A stretch of 64,000 nt of DNA, taken from assembly GCA_021234155.1 (NCBI GenBank), contig JAJEKV010000023.1, forward strand, positions 7,416,009-7,480,008, written 5' to 3'. The DNA comes from Isoetes taiwanensis (taxonomy: Eukaryota > Streptophyta > Lycopodiopsida > Isoetales > Isoetaceae). Positions 57,446 to 64,000 of the stretch are shown here, one piece after another. Position 1 is the stretch's first letter; each line of letters opens with the position of its first letter. The notes under the pieces are model-generated. The model searched no databases. It saw only the letters and a program-made list of their open reading frames with translations, and was not told the origin of the DNA. The position numbers and the translations under genes were made by a program.

Positions 57446-60326
57446 CTATTCTGCTATGGTGAATGCCTTTTCTATGGCTTCGATCATGCCATCAGTTGTC
57501 TTCAATTGAATTGCGCACCCTCGTGCTCTAGCATCGTTGATAAGCCTCTTCCATAATGCATCCTTGGCTGTTAGTGTAGCAGCATTTCCCATTATCCACA
57601 GGCAATGTCTGCCCAAGTTCAATATAAAACAAATATTAATAAAGCTCTTCATGCCAAATTAAGATTCCAACCACTCACCTAGCTCTAGTAATTGCAACAT
57701 TAACTCTTCTTTGGTCACTCAGGAAGCCAATATTTCCTTTGACATTTGCACGAACTGTAGAAAAGATCACCACATCCTTCTCACTTCCTTGGAAGGCATC
57801 AATGGAGTTGATCTCAACCTCATATTGTTTGGGTACATATTCTAATTCAAGGTTGCGCTTTAATGCCTCGACTTGCCCACTATATGGAGTAATGATCCCA
57901 ATGGTCAATTTTGGGACTCCATTTCTTTCACACACTGTAAAAAATAAACAAGTAAATAAAGATGTGCATTAAAAAAAGGTAAAAATAAGTTCAAACAATA
58001 AAATAGACAAAAGAACATAAAGATATACGTAAACAGAGTAAAAAACATCGTGCTTAACCTTTGAACAAGTTTCTGATCATATGCATCACCACTGTAACTT
58101 CAAGCAGGTTTGATTTGCTGGATCTGCAGGCAAGGTCATTTTGTTCCAATAGCTGATCAACACTGATGAAACAGTAAGTACCAAAAAACGTTTTTTGATA
58201 GATGTTGGAGCTGTGGAAGGGATCCAAAACATTTGATCCATCCTGCAGCTTTCCATCATAAAATTCTCTGTTAGGTAGATCACTGATAGAAGGATGCATT
58301 CTGTACTGAGTACTAAGCAAGATGGAAGGGAAATGCAGAAGGTGTAGTCTGTCAAACAAACTCCGGCCGAGCTGAGATTGATTCGCAAGATTGCTGATTA
58401 TGGTAGAAGGAAGTTGTTTATGATCTCCAATCAAAACAAGACCATGAAGGTTTTTAAACTGGATCAGTGATGAAATTTCTGCTTCTAGCAGCTGCGCCGC
58501 TTCGTCAATCACCACACAATCAAATGCCTGTTTTTTGGTGATATGTCTTCTTTCTAATGATCCAACAGTACTGAAAACTAATTTGGCACCTTCTAGACAT
58601 TGTCTTTCTATGGCCTTGTACTTAAGTCCAACGCCGCGAAGAAAACTATGTACAAAATTGGGCTGCAGCAAAGTTTTGAACTTGTTGGCAGGATCAAACC
58701 ATTTTGATATATGTATAGGCTGATCAGGAGCTAGGAAAGCTCTAAGTTGTTGAACATGTTGGGAAATCTGTGCCAGTGATTTTTTTTGTTTCTTAGACAG
58801 AGGCACATGGAGCAGCATGCATTCTATATGGCTGCTCATCTTAGGTATTAAAACATCAGCCTTTTCTCTTAATGCACTTAAACTCTGCGCATCGTTCCAC
58901 ATATTGTGAATGTTTGCAAACTTAGTTTCTGCCCAAATAAGAAGCTCCAGCATTGCTTTGCAGCAAAAACGCCACCCTAGCTTTGGATTCACCACTCTTT
59001 TTAGCACATCCATCCTAGAAGGTAGATAAATCTGCTGCATTCTGTCAGATCCCACGTTTAATTTATTTTCGTTCCCAACCATGATGAGGTCAGAAATAGA
59101 GAGTGATTTCATAAATCTTCCGCCAATTTTTGTTTGGGAGAACTTGGATCGTTTAGAATTTGGTTCAGACCTGTGCGTAAGGTGCTGCACGAAACGGTCT
59201 GCAACTTGGGTGATAGCTTTGTTGGTGGGAGCCGTGACCAAAATTCGAAATCCCAAGTTACCCAGTAACGATAAAATTGCTACGATGGTGGCGGTTTTTC
59301 CAGTTCCAGGAGGTCCTTGAATAATCTTCAAAAAATGCCGCTGTTGTACGTCGAGCATAGAACCGGCAACGTCTATCAGGCCTCTAGTTTGGGCGTCATT
59401 AAGGCCATAGCTTTCTGCCACTTTGTTTAAAGAGCTAGTTGCAGCTTCGACGATCTGAAAAGGCTGCCACAACAAATTAAAAAAGACAAAGCATAAGAAC
59501 GCTGTTGTAGTCTAGATTAAAACAGAAGTATAAAGCTTAACATTTCAAGCTACCTCTTTATCTGCAGGAAGAATCTGTGCGAGAAGTGGATTGGATTCCC
59601 CTGTTCTTGCTAATTGCTGCAGGCAATCGATGGTGTACAGAAACCCAGTTAAGTCATCAAGGCAAAATGCAAAGAAAGGTCTGCGACAAAATGCAATTTT
59701 GCCGTATAGATTGTTGGGCAGACATAACTTGCATGCATCAGAAGATCTGCCCTCAACGTAGGCCAAAAAATTCTCTCTATCAGCCACATCATGTGCCCCG
59801 TTAGAAATCAAAACAACGTGGCCTCTTCTCATCCCTTGAGAGGGTTTCAAATTCAAACCCATTTTGATGTTCAAAAGCCTTTTATATTTGGGCGAAGAAC
59901 GCCGAGATACGATGGCCAGATACTGGACTGGGATCATTGGAGGCCTGTTGCGAACTGCCTGGCTTAAACTTTCTCTCATTTCTTCCAGCAGAGGCCAGAA
60001 GAAAGATCTGGCGTAATGCATGCCAGAAACAAACCGAAGCGATATCTCTGTAACCTGCAAGACAGATTTATTTTATTAATCACTCAGCTTAGTTTGGCTC
60101 TTCTTCGATTGACCGATCCATTTTACCACACCTGTGTGGTCAGAAGTTGATTGTTGAGCAGGTCTTCGACGGACCAGTTTAAAACCGTCTCAAGGGCCAA
60201 AATTTTCCAGCTTTGGCGCAGATCTAATTGGGTCTGTTGCAGTTGGATTTGTTCTGTTTCTAGGGCAATTTCTTTCAATCCTGCCACCAGATTTTGGAGA
60301 GGAATCATCCGATCGACGACCGACAT
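57446..60326 (-). CDS. SEN1/UPF1-type superfamily 1 helicase, 5 exons
   Basis: Predicted nucleic-acid-dependent ATPase of the plant SEN1-related group (tRNA-splicing-endonuclease positive-effector-like). Exons on the minus strand: 60326-60132, 60054-59554, 59463-58059, 57934-57679, 57608-57446, with GT-AG borders and compatible phases, giving 839 residues. Exon one reads LNWSVEDLLNNQLL, typical of the group's N-terminus. Helicase motifs: Q/I region then GPPGTGKT (motif I), VVIDEAAQLLEAE (II), LIGDHKQLPSTI (III), LSTQYRMHPSISDLP (IV region), ITPYSGQV (Ia/IV side), SIDAFQGSEKDVVIFSTVRA (V) and RRVNVAITRAR (VI). All key residues are present and no stops. C-terminus ends soon after motif VI, as expected. 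Start: first ATG of exon one, about 65 bp below a TATA-like box. Confidence 0.93.
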
Positions 60327-60390
60327 ACTATTCTGCTTGATTCGTGATCGTCACTTCAAAATCTGAAAACTTTAGACGTAGATTTAGGTG

Positions 60391-60397
60391 TTTTATA
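60391..60397 (-). promoter_or_regulatory. Putative TATA box of helicase gene
   Basis: Minus strand TATAAAA, 65 bp upstream of the helicase ATG at 60326. Confidence 0.4.
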
Positions 60398-61262
60398 ATC
60401 TCCGTAATCCATTAATGCTGCTATTTAGTGCACCTCTTTATTGAACTCGCCACGTCATCGCCTAGCTGGCATCCCATGATGACGTGGGAATATCCTGAAA
60501 ACTATATTTCCACGGTCGAGATTCTCTAAAATAGCAGACTGCATATATTCTATCTTAACATATATAAATATTGGAGGACGATTCTTTTAGAATATTACTG
60601 ATTGATGCCGTATTAAAAAATTGACACCTCAGCGTTTTTTGTGCGCAACACTTCTATTCAAAGTTTTATGACACGTATCGGATTAAGATAAGGTTTTCGC
60701 CTTCTGCTTTGCGAAGTGTGGCTATGGCGACAGGATTCCTGCGTGGCGTCTGCAATCGGCTGCCAAGGCGCAACCATTTGGTCTGCCATGTGCGTCTTTC
60801 GGAGCTATCCACCATAGCCGGTTTTTCTTTTGCGCTTGCATTGTAGCATGTACGGCAGTTCCAGAGGTTTGTTTCCAGAGGTATGATTTATGATGGATCC
60901 TGTTTTTCAAATCTTTGTGTACAAAATCTTCTGTGCTTGGAAAAAAGAGATATCCTGCAAATTCTCATCGTTGTACTTCTAAAGGGTAAATTTTGCATGA
61001 ATTAGAATAAGTTAATGGTTTTTGTGAGCACCAGTCTTTTGCCGTGGGCATGTCCGACATGAATGTGCTTCCAGGCAAGTCTGCAGAAACAGAGTAGAGC
61101 TCAGATTGAGAAATCCAAAAACCCACAAAGAATTGCAAAAATTAAGCAGAAGGAAGGAATTCAACTTCCGGGCGCATCAAGATACTCGTTTAAGGCCCAA
61201 TAGAAAGGCCCAGTAATATCACATACAGCGCAAAATTTAGAAGCAACAGCGGTGCAGCAAAA
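60398..61262. other. Intergenic, helicase upstream region
   Basis: No repeat or gene recognised. It separates the helicase from the divergent PPR fragment. Confidence 0.5.
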
Positions 61263-61703
61263 GCCTTCCCAAATTTGGCGTCCATTTCTGCCAATATTTT
61301 GCTTGAAAGGATGCCTCAAAGAAATGTTATTTCATGGAGCACAATTATCACAGCATATGTTCAGCATGGACAAAGCACTGAAGCCCTCAAGCTTTTGGAT
61401 GAAATGCAGCACGAGGGCTTGATGCCGAATGAAGTTACCATTGGAAGCATGCTTTCTGCTACCAGCTATGTAGGCCAGCTTAATGAGGGATGCCACATGT
61501 TTGTATCCATGTGTAAAGATTATAGAATCACACCAATGTCAGATCAGTACTGCAACTGCATAATTGATCTGCTCTCAAGAACAGGGCACCAAGATGAGGC
61601 AGAAGCCTTAATTTGCAACATGCCTTTCCTTCCTGATGCTATATCATGGACGGCCATGCTTGGTTGTCATAGAGCTTCTGCACAGAAAAAGTTGGCAATT
61701 TAA
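61263..61703 (+). pseudogene. PPR protein C-terminal fragment
   Basis: Open frame of about 145 codons with no ATG at its 5' end (first ATG at 61311, inside a motif). Reads LLERMPQRNVISWSTIITAY, VQHGQSTEALKLLDEM, PNEVTIGSMLSATSYVGQLN, YRITPMSDQYCNCIIDLLSR and LPDAISWTAMLGCHR. These are the last P-L-S pentatricopeptide motifs of an organelle RNA-editing/processing factor, ending about where an E domain should begin; the frame instead stops (QKKLAI-stop). No N-terminal repeats or transit peptide. Either a truncated gene or a duplicate fragment. Confidence 0.65.
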
Positions 61704-64000
61704 TAGGTCTAGCACAATGTCTGCTTACTGTCTTTGGTTGGTAAGATATAATGCTCTCTTGGTGCAATTTAGTAAGTGATAGCAGGCCTGGATGCTCCTA
61801 TCTCTTGTGGCACTCAAATGCTTTTTATGCAGCTGGTTACTAGTCCATTGAGTGAAGGGTTTCATACATAACGACCCCAGCATGATACTGAGGCTGTAAA
61901 GATGAAGTACTCTAGGCCATTGTAATATCCTTGAGGCCATGGTTTATTTCAAACAGTTGGAATGACTTTAAAAGGGTGAAACAAGTGAGATGCACTAAAT
62001 ATGTAAGTCCTTCCCATTCTAACCTCTTCATACCAACCATCATCTACATTCAATCTGTTTGGCTATTTCTGCTAGGCTACCTTCATTTCCAGATTATGTT
62101 CATATGATGTACCTTATGTTACCAGCCAATTTGTGTTCTTATTGGCTCACCGTTTACTTTTGCTGTTAGGTAGAGATATGTGTGTTTGCCAGTGCACATT
62201 TTGGAAGGCATGTCTAATCAATGCTTTGTGGGTTGCAGGGTGTGAGAGTAGGTATCCTTTATTAGCTGCTTCCATCTATCAAAGAGCTTAAGGCAGCTTA
62301 CAGTTCCGGATGTTGAGGCGGTAAGGATCTATTCTATGCTTTGACAAGAAGTCACAAAGGAGGACACTAATTGCAGTTGGTTTGCTTTTATTTTAATTTA
62401 AGGTCATTTGGTTTGATGTTGCTGCAATCCAGAACATCTCGGTGCATTTCAGAATGGACAATCTTCATATTGTTAAGAAGTTGTTTAGTATGACATATGG
62501 GCAGATCTGAAAGTTTCAAGTGGCTAGTAATGAACTTCGGACATCTACGAGAAAAGGAAAAGAAGAACTTAGAAAGTGGAGCTACTTACTTGTGAGGATT
62601 AGATAGAATATAAACATGGTTGTGAAAACATAGAAATATCACATTTGGAAGCATAAATGAATTATGATTGACCAAGATCGGCATGCCTATCATACCAAGT
62701 GGTCCAGAAAATACTAGCATTATATGCTTACTCGTTCTGTTCTTCGTATGCCAATTTCTGCATTTGCCAATTTCTGCATTGCTACATTCTGGACTCTTGC
62801 ATCTCAAATTAAATTACAAATTTGAGAAGCGCATTGAGATTGTGTTGGCAATGTTGGAATTCTAAAATGCCCCAAACGCCATTCAAGTATCAAACTGTGT
62901 TCTTTTTTGTTTATGTTGTGTTAGAATTATCCTAACCCACAATGTATATAAACTTAAAAGATACCTATATCTATATGAAATTTCACACCACAAATACCAT
63001 GCTTCTCTTGAAAAAACACCACCACCATAACATCACTTACTATATGAAACAGAGAATCTGCATTTGGCATTAATGGACACCTATGTGTTCAACAACCTTA
63101 CCCTCAACATAACAATTTGTTGCTAAGCCCAGCACCGTCGCTAGTATTAGTGGTTTAGAAAAAAGAAAAGAAACTATTTGAGTGACCACCATATTTAGAA
63201 TAACTAGATAATGATAGTGGCATGGCCTAAGTTTTTGTTCACACCTTAGTAGAATGAATTGAGGAATTTAAGAGTGTGTTAACATGAGAACAAATATCAA
63301 TATGAGTGCTATATATATACCCAGTAAATTAATAGCTAAATCTCTTAAGGTAAATCAACACTAGTCGCCTTGCATGACACATTGACATTGCTTACAATTA
63401 TCTTTTACATGTGGTATTTTTGCACTAAATCGAACAAAAGAAATATTCACGTGCCCCAATCTACAATCCCATTCAAGGGAATGGATTTCTAGGTTTTAAA
63501 TGTTCTTGCCTTCTAATTATTGGCTGGTTAACTTGACTACTGAATGGATGGTTTAGTAGAAAAAAATTTATTTTGAAATGCCTAGTTAACTTGACTAATC
63601 AATGGGTGATTTAGCAAAAAAAAAATTATTTTGAAATGCACTTCATAATACTCGGGTTTCAAACTGACACCGAGTAAGTAAAGAGAAATGTTCGCGGCGG
63701 CCTTGGCCGCCGCGATAAATTTCTTTACTTATTATTCTATTGCATATAGTCTATACTTATTATTCTATTGCTGTTTTTATTGCTAACTTTTTTTTTTTAG
63801 CGCAACAGCCTAACCTTAAGTGTCACATCACATTATCTAAAAGCCTAGCCTATGCACATGTCCAAATATTTGACTCGGAAGTACGTAGAGCCATTTGATG
63901 TTGATCTAAAAAAATGAACGTCTCAAAAAATAAGAAAATTGCGACGTTTGGGAAGGTTCCTGTTTCGCTTTTGCCATTCTTTGCTTGTTTTAGGATTCTT
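61704..64000. other. No supported gene
   Basis: AT-rich DNA. A perfect-stem GC hairpin at 63676-63730 is listed separately. Two copies of TTTGAAATGC with GTTAACTTGACTA context near 63520-63640 form a short imperfect tandem. Confidence 0.5.
63676..63730. repeat. Long GC-cored palindrome
   Basis: Core GCGGCGGCCTTGGCCGCCGC, extended on both sides by AAGTAAAGAGAAAT and the imperfect complement ATTTCTTTACTT, giving arms of about 25 bp. Isolated GC island in AT-rich DNA. Confidence 0.85.

Overview
The window looks like nuclear DNA of a land plant with a large, repeat-rich genome. Evidence: spliced genes with GT-AG introns, a plastid-type HMA1 P-type ATPase, PPR and LRR-kinase fragments, a plant-type enhancer-of-polycomb-like exon, a DET2-like steroid reductase fragment, a Ty1/copia element primed by initiator tRNA-Met, and LINEs with a pentanucleotide tail. 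The style of the PPR and LINE sequences would suit a fern or another seed-free vascular plant, but that is inference and the species is not identified.

Layout. 1-18.1 kb is a nest of mobile elements. A degraded LINE begins near 0.5 kb, is interrupted at 2328 and resumes at 14929. The 12.6-kb interruption is bounded by short inverted repeats and a nearly perfect 8-bp duplication of LINE codons. Removing it rejoins the LINE endonuclease in frame. Inside, on the minus strand, are intron-containing exons of a thiolase fused to exons of an enolase; on the plus strand is an exon of an enhancer-of-polycomb-like gene. This passenger segment was later hit by a second LINE (inside an enolase exon), a foldback element, and a nearly pristine copia element with 778-bp LTRs. 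I read it as a gene-capturing (Pack-type) transposon.

18-51 kb is intergenic DNA with decayed elements and more host-gene fragments: DET2-like reductase, condensin CAP-H, two PPR pieces, a CTD-phosphatase-like (NIF/HAD) gene, an m6A-methyltransferase MTB-like gene, an LRR receptor kinase N-terminus, and two copies of an unrecognised gene (one open, one frameshifted and carrying a MITE). It also holds a decayed DDE-type transposase gene. Several dispersed repeat families (called R1-R4 here) recur, and R2 and R3 copies repeatedly sit just upstream of host-gene fragments.

52.1-60.4 kb is the functional genic part: a 13-exon HMA1-like heavy-metal P-type ATPase (plus strand, 867 aa by my splicing) and, tail to tail with it, a 5-exon SEN1/UPF1-type superfamily 1 helicase (minus strand, 839 aa). 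A PPR fragment follows at 61.3 kb; the rest to 64 kb shows no gene I can support.

All splice sites, TIRs, TSDs and family names were read by eye from sequence and protein motifs; no database search was possible.
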